The notes under the pieces were generated by a model, which saw only the letters and a list, made by a program, of their open reading frames with translations, was not told the DNA's origin and did not search any database. 38,527 nucleotides of DNA from Rhizobium redzepovicii (GTDB taxonomy: Bacteria > Pseudomonadota > Alphaproteobacteria > Rhizobiales > Rhizobiaceae), in contig NZ_JAILYH010000032.1 in the NCBI RefSeq assembly GCF_019793435.1, positions 1 to 38,527 on the forward strand. Reading direction: 5' to 3'. Below are positions 16,236 through 24,646 of the stretch, piece by piece. The position numbers and the translations under genes are program-made. Every line of letters starts with the position of its first letter. Position 1 is the first letter of the stretch.

Positions 16236-17342
16236 TCAGACGGCCGGCTGACGCACGACCGGTTTCAGCACGATGCCCTTTTCCGCATCCTCCACCGCCC
16301 GGTTGAGGTCGGCGAAATCATAGAAGGTGACCAGCCTGTCGAAGGGGAAGCGGCCCTGCCTGTGGAGCTCGATCAGCAGAGGGATCAGCACGTCTGGATT
16401 GGAATCACCCTCGACGATGCCGCGCACCCGGCGTCCACCGGAGAGGATATGGGTGAGGTCGAGTGTCAGCGTCGCGCCGTGCGGCGAGGCGCCGACGATG
16501 CCGCAGGTGCCGCGCGGCGCCAGCACCCGCACGCATTGATCGATGACGGCAGGCACGCCGGAAGCATCGATCGCATAATCGACACCGGCGCCAGTCAGCG
16601 CCATGATCGCGGCAACGGCATCGTTCGCCTTGCCGTTGACGATATCGGTCGCGCCGAGCTCGGCGGCAAGCGCCAGCCTCGCCTCGTTGACGTCGACGGC
16701 GATGATCCTGGAGGCGCCGACGATCCGCGCCGCCATCACGGCGGCTAGGCCGACCGAACCCAGGCCGAAAACCGCGAGCACTTTTCCGGGTTCAACCTTC
16801 AGCGCATTCATGACCGCGCCGGCGCCGGTCTGGATGCCGCAGGCGAGCGGCCCGAGCAGCGCCAGATCCGCATCTTCAGGCACTTTGACGATATTGCGCT
16901 CATGGCAGAGCGCGTGGCTGGCGAAAGAGGATTGCCCGAAAATATTGCCGTTCACCCGCTCCCCCCTGTAGGAGAGCCCGCTCGAACCATCGGCGCGCGA
17001 ACCGAAGAAATTGCGCGGGAAGAATTCGTGGCAATAGGTCTCTTCGTGATCGTTGCAGCTCGGGCAAAGGCCGCAGGAATTGAAGGTCATGACGACATGA
17101 TCGCCTGGGACCACCTTGGCAACGCCCGGCCCGACACGCTCGACGATTCCAGCACCTTCATGACCGAGCACGACCGGCTGCGGCACCGGCAGGTGCTGGT
17201 CGCGCATGACGATATCGGTGTGGCAAACCCCGGTCGCGACGACGCGAACCAGGATTTCCCCCTCGCGCGGCTCCTCCAGATCGAGGCTTTCCAGCGAAAA
17301 CGGCTTATGCGGCGCACGCGCCACTGCGGCATGAATCTTCAT
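16236..17342 (-). CDS. Zinc-dependent aryl-alcohol dehydrogenase (MDR family)
   Basis: A 368-residue medium-chain dehydrogenase. The catalytic zinc site has Cys40 (GVCHTD), His61 and Glu62 (GHEGAG). The structural zinc lobe is complete with Cys90, Cys93, Cys96 and Cys104. The NAD-binding motif is FGLGSVGLAA. It resembles benzyl-alcohol dehydrogenase/AdhC-type enzymes. The start at 17342 has a strong GGAGGAGG ribosome site seven bases upstream; the frame is open further up but not protein-like there. It lies 21 bases before the aldehyde dehydrogenase and 55 after the hydratase/lyase. A likely job is coniferyl or vanillyl alcohol to the aldehyde. Substrate is inferred from the operon. Confidence 0.87.
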   Translation of the reverse strand: MKIHAAVARAPHKPFSLESLDLEEPREGEILVRVVATGVCHTDIVMRDQHLPVPQPVVLGHEGAGIVERVGPGVAKVVPGDHVVMTFNSCGLCPSCNDHEETYCHEFFPRNFFGSRADGSSGLSYRGERVNGNIFGQSSFASHALCHERNIVKVPEDADLALLGPLACGIQTGAGAVMNALKVEPGKVLAVFGLGSVGLAAVMAARIVGASRIIAVDVNEARLALAAELGATDIVNGKANDAVAAIMALTGAGVDYAIDASGVPAVIDQCVRVLAPRGTCGIVGASPHGATLTLDLTHILSGGRRVRGIVEGDSNPDVLIPLLIELHRQGRFPFDRLVTFYDFADLNRAVEDAEKGIVLKPVVRQPAV

Positions 17343-17397
17343 GGTATCCTCCTCCCGATGATTGCCCCACGAAACGGCCCGGTACGCCTCGCCTCCG

Positions 17398-18222
17398 TCA
17401 GCGGCCGCGCTTATAGGCGCCGAGCCCCGGCTGATAGGTCTTGTCGTCAAGGAACTGTTTCAGCCCCTCGTCGCGTCCCTTGGTCTTGTCGAGAAACAGC
17501 ATCTGCTCCAGCTTGGCGTAGATGTAGTCGTCGGCGAGATCCCAGGGCAGGTTGCGCACGCGCTTATAAGTGTCCTTGGCCGCCTTCAGCGTCACCGGGT
17601 TCTTTTCGAGCAGGCTGGCGCAGATCTTGCGGACCCGGGTTTCAAGCTCGGCGAGCGGCACGGCCTCGTTGACGAGGCCCATTTCGGCGGCCTTGCGTCC
17701 ACCGAACAACTCGCCGGTCATGATGTAGTAGAGCGCGTCGCGATGGCGCATCACCTCGGCAACCGCGCGGGTGACGTTGCCACCCGGCAGGATGCCCCAA
17801 TTGATTTCGGAAAGGCCGAAATTCGCCTCCTCGGCGGCAATGGCGAGATCGCAGGAAACCAGCGGTGTAAAGGCGCCGCCGAAGCACCAGCCGTTGACCA
17901 TGGCGATCGTCGGCTTTTCGAAATACATCAACCGGCCCCACCAGCCGCCGGATTGGCGCCGCGCCTTCAGCGTCGCATCCCGCGGTTTGTCGTCATTGTC
18001 GCGGAAATATTCCTTCAGATCCATGCCGGCGGACCAGGACTCGCCGGCGCCGCGCAGGACGAGGACCCCGCAGCGCTCGTCGCCCTCGAGTTCATCGAGC
18101 ACCTCCATCATCCGGGCGTTCAGAGCCGGGTTCATCGCATTGCGTTTTTCAGGACGGTTGAGGGTCACGAAAGCAATGCCATTGTCGAATTCGACCAGAA
18201 CCGGCGATTTCATATCAGTCAT
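17398..18222 (-). CDS. ech: Feruloyl-CoA (p-hydroxycinnamoyl-CoA) hydratase/lyase
   Basis: A 274-residue crotonase-fold enzyme that hydrates feruloyl-CoA and cleaves it to vanillin and acetyl-CoA (CoA-independent of beta-oxidation). The length equals that of Pseudomonas HCHL. Diagnostic features are SAGMDLKEYF with Tyr72, the oxyanion-loop segment NGWCFGGAFTPL, and FGLSEINWGILPGG with catalytic Glu139. Ordinary enoyl-CoA hydratases lack this set. The start at 18222 (MTDMKSP) follows GGAG and lies 44 bases after the synthetase stop. Paired with the feruloyl-CoA synthetase upstream, the assignment is strong. Confidence 0.92.
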   Translation of the reverse strand: MTDMKSPVLVEFDNGIAFVTLNRPEKRNAMNPALNARMMEVLDELEGDERCGVLVLRGAGESWSAGMDLKEYFRDNDDKPRDATLKARRQSGGWWGRLMYFEKPTIAMVNGWCFGGAFTPLVSCDLAIAAEEANFGLSEINWGILPGGNVTRAVAEVMRHRDALYYIMTGELFGGRKAAEMGLVNEAVPLAELETRVRKICASLLEKNPVTLKAAKDTYKRVRNLPWDLADDYIYAKLEQMLFLDKTKGRDEGLKQFLDDKTYQPGLGAYKRGR

Positions 18223-18266
18223 GGGTCTGCTCCATTGGTTTCGGCATGAATGCCGGGGCCGCTTAA

Positions 18267-19850
18267 TCAGGCCTGTCGTTGAAGGGTTTCGTCGGAATGC
18301 AGCTGGCGCAGAACATGCTTCTGCACCTTGCCGGAGGCGGTGCGAGGAATGGTCTCGACGAAGAGGATGCGCGCCGGACGCTTGAAGGCGGCGAGCCTTG
18401 CGGCGCAATGGCCGGCAATCGCCTCACCCGTTACCGCAGCACCGGGCCGCAACACGATATAGGCAATGCCGCATTCGCCCCATTTGATGTCGGGAATGCC
18501 GAGGACCGCCACGTCGAGAATATCGGGATGGCCTGCGAGCGCGGCCTCGACCTCGGCGGGGTAAACATTTTCGCCGCCGCTGATATACATGTCCTTCAGC
18601 CGGTCGACGATGCGATAGAAGCCGTTTACCTCGCGCCGGCCGAGATCGCCGGTGCGGTACCAGCCGTCGGCGAAGGCGGCAGCGGTTTCCTCGGGCTTGT
18701 TCCAGTAACCGGGCGTCACCGCGGGGCCGCGCAGCCAGAGTTCGCCAATCTCACCTTCCCCGACGTCGCGGCCATCCTCACCGACAATGCGGATGTCGAG
18801 CAGCGGTGCCGGCAGACCGACGCTGCCGGGATTGTCCCGTACTGCGCGCCGGTCGATCGGCACGTGCAGCACCGTTCCGGCCTCACTCATGCCGTAGCCG
18901 TTGACCAGCGCCACGCCGTCGCCGAGATAGCTCTCCATCAACGCCTGCGTCAGCGGCGCGCCGCCGACAAAGAGCGCATGCAGGCCGGAAAGAGCCGCGG
19001 CGCTATAGGCGGGATCGCCACGCAAGGCGAGCGCGATCTGTGGCACGGCGAAATAATGGGTGATGGCGCGCTGCCGGTCGGCAAGGGCTGCTAGTGTGCG
19101 CGCCGGCGTGAACCTGTCCGAGATGACGAGCGTACCGCCCAGCATCAATGTGGTGCGCGCCACGGCGATCAAGCCGATCGTATGGAAGAACGGCAGGTCG
19201 CAGAGCGCGACGGATCCTGGCCCGATCTCGCCAACGAAGGAAAAATTGATGGCGGCGAAGAAGGCGTTGCGGCGGGTAATGACGACGCCCTTCGGATGTC
19301 CCGTCGTGCCTGACGTATAGAGAAGGACGCAAGGCTGATCCGCATCGACGGGCAGGGGCTTCACCGCGAGGCTCGCCTCGATCCGGGCGGCAAGCCCGCC
19401 CGGGTCACTTCCCGTCCAGATCACCATCATCTCGGGATCGACCTCGGCAAGGCTTTCCACCGCCGCCGAAAACTCTTCGTCATGGACCAGAAGTGCCGGC
19501 GCGCAGTCGGCAAGAATCGGCCGAAGCTCGGCGGCGCTGAGGCGCCAGTTGAGCGGGACGTAGATGGCGCCGGCGCGCTGGCAGGCAAAGGCAAGCACGA
19601 TCGAGTCGATCGAGTTGCGCGCCAGCATGGCGACACGCGCTCCATCCCGCCCTACCCCGAGCATCGCGCTCAAAAGGCCGGCGCAACGGGCGATGCGCGC
19701 ATCGAGTGCGGCATAGGTCAGCTGCCGGCCGGTGGCGATCTCGGACAGAGCCAGAGCATCTCCCGCGACGCGGGCGCGGTACAGGATCGGATCATCCGTC
19801 ACCAGCCCGCAATCCGCCGACGATGCCATCCCGGAAAAGGAATGCGCCAT
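18267..19850 (-). CDS. fcs: Feruloyl-CoA synthetase (acyl-CoA ligase)
   Basis: A 527-residue AMP-forming ligase. The P-loop-like LLYTSGTTGHPKG is at 177-188, NGYGMSEAG and GWYRTGDLG follow, and the C-terminal catalytic lysine lies in PRTASGKVQKH. It should activate ferulate (and p-coumarate or caffeate) with ATP and CoA for the hydratase/lyase encoded next. It is the first gene of the leftward operon fcs-ech-adh-calB. A palindrome centred 55 bases upstream and the divergent MarR gene indicate ligand-controlled repression. Alternative aryl- or fatty-acid substrates cannot be excluded from sequence, but the ech neighbour makes ferulate by far the best choice. Confidence 0.9.
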   Translation of the reverse strand: MAHSFSGMASSADCGLVTDDPILYRARVAGDALALSEIATGRQLTYAALDARIARCAGLLSAMLGVGRDGARVAMLARNSIDSIVLAFACQRAGAIYVPLNWRLSAAELRPILADCAPALLVHDEEFSAAVESLAEVDPEMMVIWTGSDPGGLAARIEASLAVKPLPVDADQPCVLLYTSGTTGHPKGVVITRRNAFFAAINFSFVGEIGPGSVALCDLPFFHTIGLIAVARTTLMLGGTLVISDRFTPARTLAALADRQRAITHYFAVPQIALALRGDPAYSAAALSGLHALFVGGAPLTQALMESYLGDGVALVNGYGMSEAGTVLHVPIDRRAVRDNPGSVGLPAPLLDIRIVGEDGRDVGEGEIGELWLRGPAVTPGYWNKPEETAAAFADGWYRTGDLGRREVNGFYRIVDRLKDMYISGGENVYPAEVEAALAGHPDILDVAVLGIPDIKWGECGIAYIVLRPGAAVTGEAIAGHCAARLAAFKRPARILFVETIPRTASGKVQKHVLRQLHSDETLQRQA

Positions 19851-19894
19851 TTTCTCCTCCCCATGCCCGCCGCTCCTCCGCCACAGGCGTCAAA

Positions 19895-19915
19895 TTTGTA
19901 TGTAACACATACTAA
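19895..19915. promoter_or_regulatory. MarR-type operator upstream of fcs
   Basis: TTTGTATGT (19895-19903) and ACATACTAA (19907-19915) form an inverted repeat matching at 8 of 9 positions around AAC, with GTATGT/ACATAC perfect. Its centre lies about 55 bases upstream of the fcs start and 159 bases from the marR start. MarR repressors bind such 16-21-bp palindromes. In ferulate operons elsewhere the hydroxycinnamoyl-CoA ester releases the repressor; the same is inferred here. Confidence 0.7.
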
Positions 19916-20063
19916 TATCTTTTTCCGGCCAGATGCAAGAGGCTGGTTTTGACAAATCCGGCCCCCGAAGGCGGCGCGGGAAATTTCCCTGATGCCGCAA
20001 ACACGGAGATATTGACTAACCCGCTGATTTTGATGGTTATGGCGCCTGAACGAAGCGAGACGA

Positions 20064-20552
20064 ATGATGGCCGCAAAACCACCGCAGGACGAAATTGAGG
20101 CCGAGGAGGCTTCCGCAACGCCGCCGCTCGACGTCGGCCGGCTCGGCGATCTCTTAGGTTTTCACCTGCGCATGGCGCATGTGGCGATCTATCGCGACTT
20201 CGCCGAAACCATGGAGGAGCTTGGGCTGACGCAGAAGCAACTCGCGGTGATGGAACTCACCGCGGGCAATCCGGGCGCATCGCAAATCGACCTTGCCAAT
20301 ACGCTCGGCACCGACCGCGCAACGATGATGGCCCTCGTCAACCGGCTGGCAGCCCGCGATTTCATCGAGCGCCATCCTTCCGCGGCCGACCGCCGGCGCC
20401 AGGAACTGCATCTGACGAAGGCCGGACGTGCGATGCTCGCGCGGGCGCGCAAGCTGATCGACACGCATGAACAGCGTTTCATCGACCTGTTTTCGCCTGA
20501 TGAATTGGATGGGCTGCTGGCGGCGCTGAAGCGGATCTATAAGGGGCACTGA
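20064..20552 (+). CDS. MarR-family regulator of the ferulate operon
   Basis: A 162-residue MarR protein. The winged helix-turn-helix runs from about 55 to 125: QIDLANTLGTDRATMMALVNRL as the HTH and the wing ERHPSAADRRRQELHLTKAG with the family's D-R-R signature. Helices at both ends form the dimer interface. It is divergent from fcs, with the palindrome between them, an arrangement seen for hydroxycinnamate-CoA-responsive repressors in other bacteria. The gene begins with two adjacent ATGs (20064, 20067) and a weak ribosome site. Family is secure; ligand is inferred. Confidence 0.9.
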   Translation: MMAAKPPQDEIEAEEASATPPLDVGRLGDLLGFHLRMAHVAIYRDFAETMEELGLTQKQLAVMELTAGNPGASQIDLANTLGTDRATMMALVNRLAARDFIERHPSAADRRRQELHLTKAGRAMLARARKLIDTHEQRFIDLFSPDELDGLLAALKRIYKGH

Positions 20553-20674
20553 CCCCGCTTCCGCTTCGGAAGCACGCGGCATCCAAGCCTATAGATTTCT
20601 ATTGGGAAAGTCCCGTGTTATGATCCCTGTCCAGGCGTCGTCCGCCGTGGGTTCTGCACACGGAGACTTGTCTC

Positions 20675-22081
20675 ATGAGTGAAATGGACGTGCTTTTTGC
20701 CACCCTGCGGCAGGCGGCTGACCCGCAGACGGTCGAGTGCATCGAAAACGTCGTCAAGCATGGCTCGGATCGCGATCTCAATCGCATCAATGCGCTGGCC
20801 TTCGCCGAAAAACATCATCTCGATGAAGAGAGAACGATCGCAGCGCTGCTCCATGCTGCCCGCATAGGCGCGTTCGAAATGACCTGGAATGTGCTTTGCC
20901 CGGGATGCGGCGGCGTTCTCGACAGCGGCGCAACCCTGAAAGGCGTCGTCCAGGACACTTATCATTGCGCGCTGTGCGCCGCCGGTTACGAACCGACCCT
21001 CGACGAGATGGTCGAGGTAACGTTCACCGTCAGTCCGCGTGTGCGCAGGATCGCTGCCCATGATCCCGACCGATTGCCTCCGCTCGAATATTACCGCCAG
21101 ATCTTCTTCTCCTCCGGCGTCGACCTGCCGGAGGATCTGGAAGCGAAGTTTCAACGCATCCTGCTGGAGATGATAGAGCTGGCGCCGGGCGAGAAGGCTT
21201 TCGTCTCGCTGCAGCTGCCTTCGCAATTCGTCATCATCTTCGATGCGGTCACGCACTCGGCGCAGTTCATCGATGTGCAGGGCGAGCCCACCGGTGAGCG
21301 CCAAAACCTCTCCATGGTCATCAGCCGGGGGCATGCGCTGAACGAAACCGTAGCGCTGCGCCCGGGCTTGCTGCGGCTCGCCCTCGAGAACCACACCGAT
21401 CGCCGCGTGGTGCCGAATGTCTGCATAGCGGGAGATGAGCTGCATGATCTTCTGGGCCGCCGGCGGCCTTTTTTGACGGCCAAGCGCCTGCTGACCAACC
21501 AGAGCTTCCGCGACATCTACAGGACCGACACGCTAGACGTCGACCAGCGCCTGAAGATCACCAGCCTGACTTTCCTCTTCACCGACTTGCGGGGCTCGAC
21601 AGCACTTTACGAGCGCGTCGGAGATCTTGCCGCTTTCGATCTGGTGCGGGCGCATTTCCGCGTTCTTCACGAGATCGTAGCCACCGAGGCGGGAGCTGTC
21701 GTCAAGACCATCGGCGACGCCGTGATGGCGACCTTCCCGAGCCCGGACCGCGCCGTTGCGGCCGCGCTCCTCATGCGGGAGGCGATGCTTCGGTTGAATG
21801 CCGAACACGGCAGCGACGATCTTCTCCTGAAGATCGGCATCCATGAGGGGCCATGCCTGGCAGTCAACCTGAACGACCGGCAGGATTATTTCGGGCAGAC
21901 CGTTAATATCGCCTCTCGCGTCCAGGGCCTTGCCGATCCCAATGTGATCATGACGACGGAGGCGATCGTCGGCGATATCAAGGTTTCGGAGATCCTGCGC
22001 GACAGCAGCATAAGCTCCGCCTCGCGAATGGCGGAACTTCAGGGCATCGGGCGGGAGGTCAAAATCTTCGCCCTGTCGTGA
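20675..22081 (+). CDS. Class III adenylate/guanylate cyclase with zinc-ribbon N-terminus
   Basis: A 468-residue soluble protein. The N-terminal 280 residues correspond to the DUF5939-type region: it has a CPGC...CALC zinc ribbon (Cys75, Cys78, Cys98, Cys101) and no membrane segments. The C-terminal class III cyclase domain (about 295-468) has the metal aspartates in FTDLRGST (Asp304) and TIGDAVMA (Asp348), and FGQTVNIASRVQG near the end. It should form cyclic AMP (or GMP) as a dimer. Rhizobia encode many such cyclases, and each probably responds to a different cue through its N-terminal part. It is monocistronic, 122 bases after marR. Confidence 0.88.
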   Translation: MSEMDVLFATLRQAADPQTVECIENVVKHGSDRDLNRINALAFAEKHHLDEERTIAALLHAARIGAFEMTWNVLCPGCGGVLDSGATLKGVVQDTYHCALCAAGYEPTLDEMVEVTFTVSPRVRRIAAHDPDRLPPLEYYRQIFFSSGVDLPEDLEAKFQRILLEMIELAPGEKAFVSLQLPSQFVIIFDAVTHSAQFIDVQGEPTGERQNLSMVISRGHALNETVALRPGLLRLALENHTDRRVVPNVCIAGDELHDLLGRRRPFLTAKRLLTNQSFRDIYRTDTLDVDQRLKITSLTFLFTDLRGSTALYERVGDLAAFDLVRAHFRVLHEIVATEAGAVVKTIGDAVMATFPSPDRAVAAALLMREAMLRLNAEHGSDDLLLKIGIHEGPCLAVNLNDRQDYFGQTVNIASRVQGLADPNVIMTTEAIVGDIKVSEILRDSSISSASRMAELQGIGREVKIFALS

Positions 22082-22256
22082 GGTTGGCCTGCTCTTCGAG
22101 GTCAAGTCAACTTCAGCAGTTTCCGCTAACGGCCGGAAGCAATCATCAAATATCAGTTAGTTCAACGGCTGCTTCGGGCCCTCAAGACGGTGAGAAAGGC
22201 CGGTGGAGCCGCTTCCCGGGAGCAGACGTCCCTTGAGGCGAGTTTCCCGACCCGCG

Positions 22257-22760
22257 CTACTCGCCTATGCTGGAAAGCAATTCGTCGAGCTGCTCCAACT
22301 GCTCCGACAATGCGGCCGCCGAGCCCTGCAGTGCTTCCTCAAGCGCCTCCTTGGACGGATAAATTTCGTGGAATTTCAATAGTGTCCTCCCGCCTTGGTC
22401 ATCGAAGGTCACGGTCGTGATCGCACCTTCTTCGCCCTCGTCGTTGGTCCAGACGATGCGTTCGTTCGGCACGACCTCGAGATACTTGCCGTAGAAGGCC
22501 ATGGTGTCCGAACCGTCGGCGCCGAATTCCAGCCGATATTTGCCGCCGGTACGGACGTCCATATCACACGACACGAGCGAAACACCGGATACCGATTTTG
22601 GCACCCACCAGCGCTGGAACAGCTCGGGCCGGCTCCACGCCTTGTAAACCGTGCTCGGCGGCGCATTGAATATTCGCGTTACCAAGAGTTCGCGATCTCC
22701 TCTGCGCTCGACTGACGTGCGGTTCTGCGCACTATCTGCACTGTTAACTTGCTCAGTCAT
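22257..22760 (-). CDS. SRPBCC (AHSA1-like) domain protein
   Basis: A 167-residue protein of the Aha1/START-like SRPBCC superfamily. The opening TRIFNAPPSTVYKAWSRPELFQRWW and later GGKYRLEF are typical of the group often encoded with ArsR regulators. The fold makes a deep hydrophobic pocket that may bind a small ligand; no catalytic residues are apparent. It overlaps the upstream arsR gene by 8 bases, so the two are coupled, and the pair probably forms a small stress or ligand-response cassette. The physiological role of these pairs is not known. Confidence 0.88.
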   Translation of the reverse strand: MTEQVNSADSAQNRTSVERRGDRELLVTRIFNAPPSTVYKAWSRPELFQRWWVPKSVSGVSLVSCDMDVRTGGKYRLEFGADGSDTMAFYGKYLEVVPNERIVWTNDEGEEGAITTVTFDDQGGRTLLKFHEIYPSKEALEEALQGSAAALSEQLEQLDELLSSIGE

Positions 22761-23100
22761 CGCTTCCCTCCTGTTTCATTTCGCTGATGATTTCGTCCAA
22801 TGCTTCGAAGCGGGCCTCGAAGAGCTTGCGATGCGCCTCGATCCACTCGGCTTCCGCGTTGAGGCCGCGTTTCCCAAGCTTGCAGGTTCTCACGCGTCCG
22901 ACCTTCTGCGTGACGACGAGCCCCGCTCGCTCGAGAACCTGGACGTGCTTCTTCATGCCGGTCAGCGTCATCTGGAACTGATCCGCCAGACTGGTGATCG
23001 ACGCGTCCCCTCGCCCCAGCTGATCGATGATCCCGCGGCGGGTCGCATCGGACAACGCCGCAAACGAGAGATCGAGGGGAGAACCTAAATACTGAACCAT
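22753..23100 (-). CDS. ArsR-family transcriptional regulator
   Basis: A 115-residue winged-helix repressor. The DNA-binding part is clear: LSFAALSDATRRGIIDQL, then SITSLADQFQMTLTGMKKHVQVLERAGLV as the HTH and TQKVGRVRTCKL as the wing. It has no cysteine pair for metal binding (one Cys only), so it belongs to the metal-independent, SRPBCC-associated branch. The ATG at 23100 lies inside a perfect palindrome, and a promoter-like TTGCGC-N17-TATACA ends nine bases before the ATG. This suggests a leaderless, self-repressed message. Confidence 0.9.
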   Translation of the reverse strand: MVQYLGSPLDLSFAALSDATRRGIIDQLGRGDASITSLADQFQMTLTGMKKHVQVLERAGLVVTQKVGRVRTCKLGKRGLNAEAEWIEAHRKLFEARFEALDEIISEMKQEGSDD

Positions 23101-23138
23101 ATAGTTCAGTGTATAACCTGCTCGCGCAAGAAGCGCAA
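23091..23138 (-). promoter_or_regulatory. Promoter and operator covering the arsR start codon
   Basis: Read leftward, TTGCGC (23138-23133) and TATACA (23115-23110) are separated by exactly 17 bases. A palindrome, ACTGAAC (23091-23097) and GTTCAGT (23104-23110), overlaps the -10 box and the ATG (23100-23098). Initiation 6-8 bases after the -10 box would leave a leader of only a few bases. The operator is expected to bind ArsR itself. Confidence 0.6.
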
Positions 23139-23402
23139 GCTTCTCTAATATTCAGTCGGTAGGCCGGTGATCCGAGGGCATGCACCGCGGCGGCGACAAA
23201 AATCGTCTGGCGCAGGCCGACAGCTGCAGAAGTGCCTCGGCAGCTTCGCGCCCTCAAGACGGCCGTCAGGACGCCCGGTTTGTCATTCTCAGGACGGCCG
23301 GTCGGCTATGAAACCGACAACGCCGCCAGTGAGCCGCACGGCAGCCAGCGTCTTTCTCGCAATAGTCAGTTGCTTCCCTCCCGATCACAAACCTGCCGGG
23401 CT
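23139..23402. other. Intergenic stretch without a supported gene
   Basis: Lies between the arsR promoter and the decayed kinase gene. Short repeated words such as AGGACG and ACGGCCG recur, but no reading frame here has a ribosome site or family resemblance. Confidence 0.4.
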
Positions 23403-23908
23403 TCAGGTAAGTTGAGCGAGGATATCGTCGACGACACTTCGGATGGCATTCGCCGTGTCAATATTATTGCCAGCCGGAAGATGCTCCCGGCTACGATGGC
23501 AGCGGAGCACCAGGGCCCGCTCGGCCGGCTCGAAGCCCGGCTCGTTCGGGCGCCCATCCAGCCGTCGGTTCAACGTCTCAACATCGATGTCGAGCACGAA
23601 AATCTTATCGAACAGGTCCAGAAATTTGTGGAAATTGCGCGAACCGCCACAAAAGAACGTGGCAGTATGGGTGGTGTCGGCAGCAATGGCTCGGACCTTA
23701 TCGACAGGCCAGATCCAGTGAGCGTATCCCCAGGCGATACGGTCTACCCCTTCGGGTGGCCCTGCGAGCGCCCGGCCTGTCTCGGGGTCGCCGACATAGG
23801 CCAACGGTCACCATGGACAACATGGTAGCCCCGCCGCTCCAGTTCGGTAGCGACAGACGTCTTTCCAGTCCCCGAGCCGCCTTCGATCAGATAGTTCCTA
23901 ATGCCCAT
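23403..23908 (-). pseudogene. Frameshifted P-loop nucleoside-kinase-like ATPase
   Basis: Starting at 23908 the frame reads MGIRNYLIEGGSGTGKTSV, a clear Walker A motif, and continues to RRGYHVVHGDR. At about 23802-23809 the frame must shift by one base to continue as AYVGDPETGRALAG and on to the natural end at 23403, with FVLDIDVETLNRRLDGRP in the C-terminal half. Together the two pieces make a full-length protein of about 168 residues like the small rhizobial ATPases that I recall reading HGDRELAYxGDPETG. The simplest reading is loss of one base (or four) after GACCG. It could also be a sequencing error. The intact protein would phosphorylate a small substrate; which one is unknown. Confidence 0.8.
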
Positions 23909-23930
23909 GAGGCCTCTTTATCACGGCCTT

Positions 23931-24266
23931 CTATGCGGTGAGAAGACGCTCTACCTGGGGCGTGCCCAGCCAACGAGCACATTTGATCAAGTTTAGCATT
24001 CGGCACACTTGGATTAGGCGGACGGCGGGGAAAGTCGTGCTCCGCATCGCCTTGGTGCTGTCGAGGTCAAGTCCGATCGGCCGCTCCACCGCCCCGCCAA
24101 CGCGCAATCTCCAGTCTCGCGCATCGAGATCCGGCGGCGGGAAATGGTTTCGCACGAAGAACAGCTCGGTTGGGATCACACGATCGGAGAGCGACGCAAA
24201 CGGAAACTCGATATTTTCAGGGGATTTCTGTCGAACTATTAGGCTGGGCCGCTCTGGTGTCGGCAT
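23931..24266 (-). pseudogene. Truncated sulfite-oxidase-like molybdopterin oxidoreductase
   Basis: The reading frame from the ATG at 24266 begins MPTPERPSL and carries the typical N-terminal region of sulfite-oxidase-family enzymes: VIPTELFFVRNHFPPPD, RDWRLRVGGAVERP and then FPAVRLIQVC. Just after this, where family members continue CxGNxRG into the cofactor site, the sequence changes to unrelated residues and stops at 23931. Only about 80 of the several hundred residues remain, so it is a remnant and should have no activity. It adjoins the frameshifted kinase, marking a decaying patch. Confidence 0.7.
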
Positions 24267-24646
24267 CGTCCTCGTCTCCCTTCCAAGAGCACAACGTCGG
24301 CACACGGTCGCACGAACTCTGGTTCGATCACACCGCCCTCGCATTGCGCCTGTCGCGTTCTGACTTCGGCCGCATTCTAGCATATACCCCGCGTCCTCGG
24401 ATCGACCTTGAACGGCAGCAAAGGGCCGATCTCAGACCTCGGCGGCAAGAACTCCGATGCCCGCTTTTTCGTTTTGGGGGTTCCAGCAGTGGACGGTCGG
24501 CCACCGGCCCCAAAGCGGTCGTTCACCCGATCCGTTGTGACGGTTATTCTTGGCGCATTGCAGTCCTACGTCTGTTGGGGCTTCCCTATCAATGTGATTT
24601 GCGATCCAAGACCGGCAAACTCGGGCTTTGACCAACGAGCCCGAGC
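24267..24646. other. Intergenic stretch without a supported gene
   Basis: Frames of up to about 80 residues exist on both strands but show no domain, no ribosome site and no rhizobial codon bias. The stretch is AT-richer than its neighbours and is probably decayed sequence flanking the truncated oxidoreductase and the 3' end of the AraC gene. Confidence 0.4.

Noticed and set aside
20602..20624. TTGGGA and TATGAT considered as a promoter for the cyclase gene
   Set aside because: Their spacing is only 11 bases, too short for a sigma-70 promoter.
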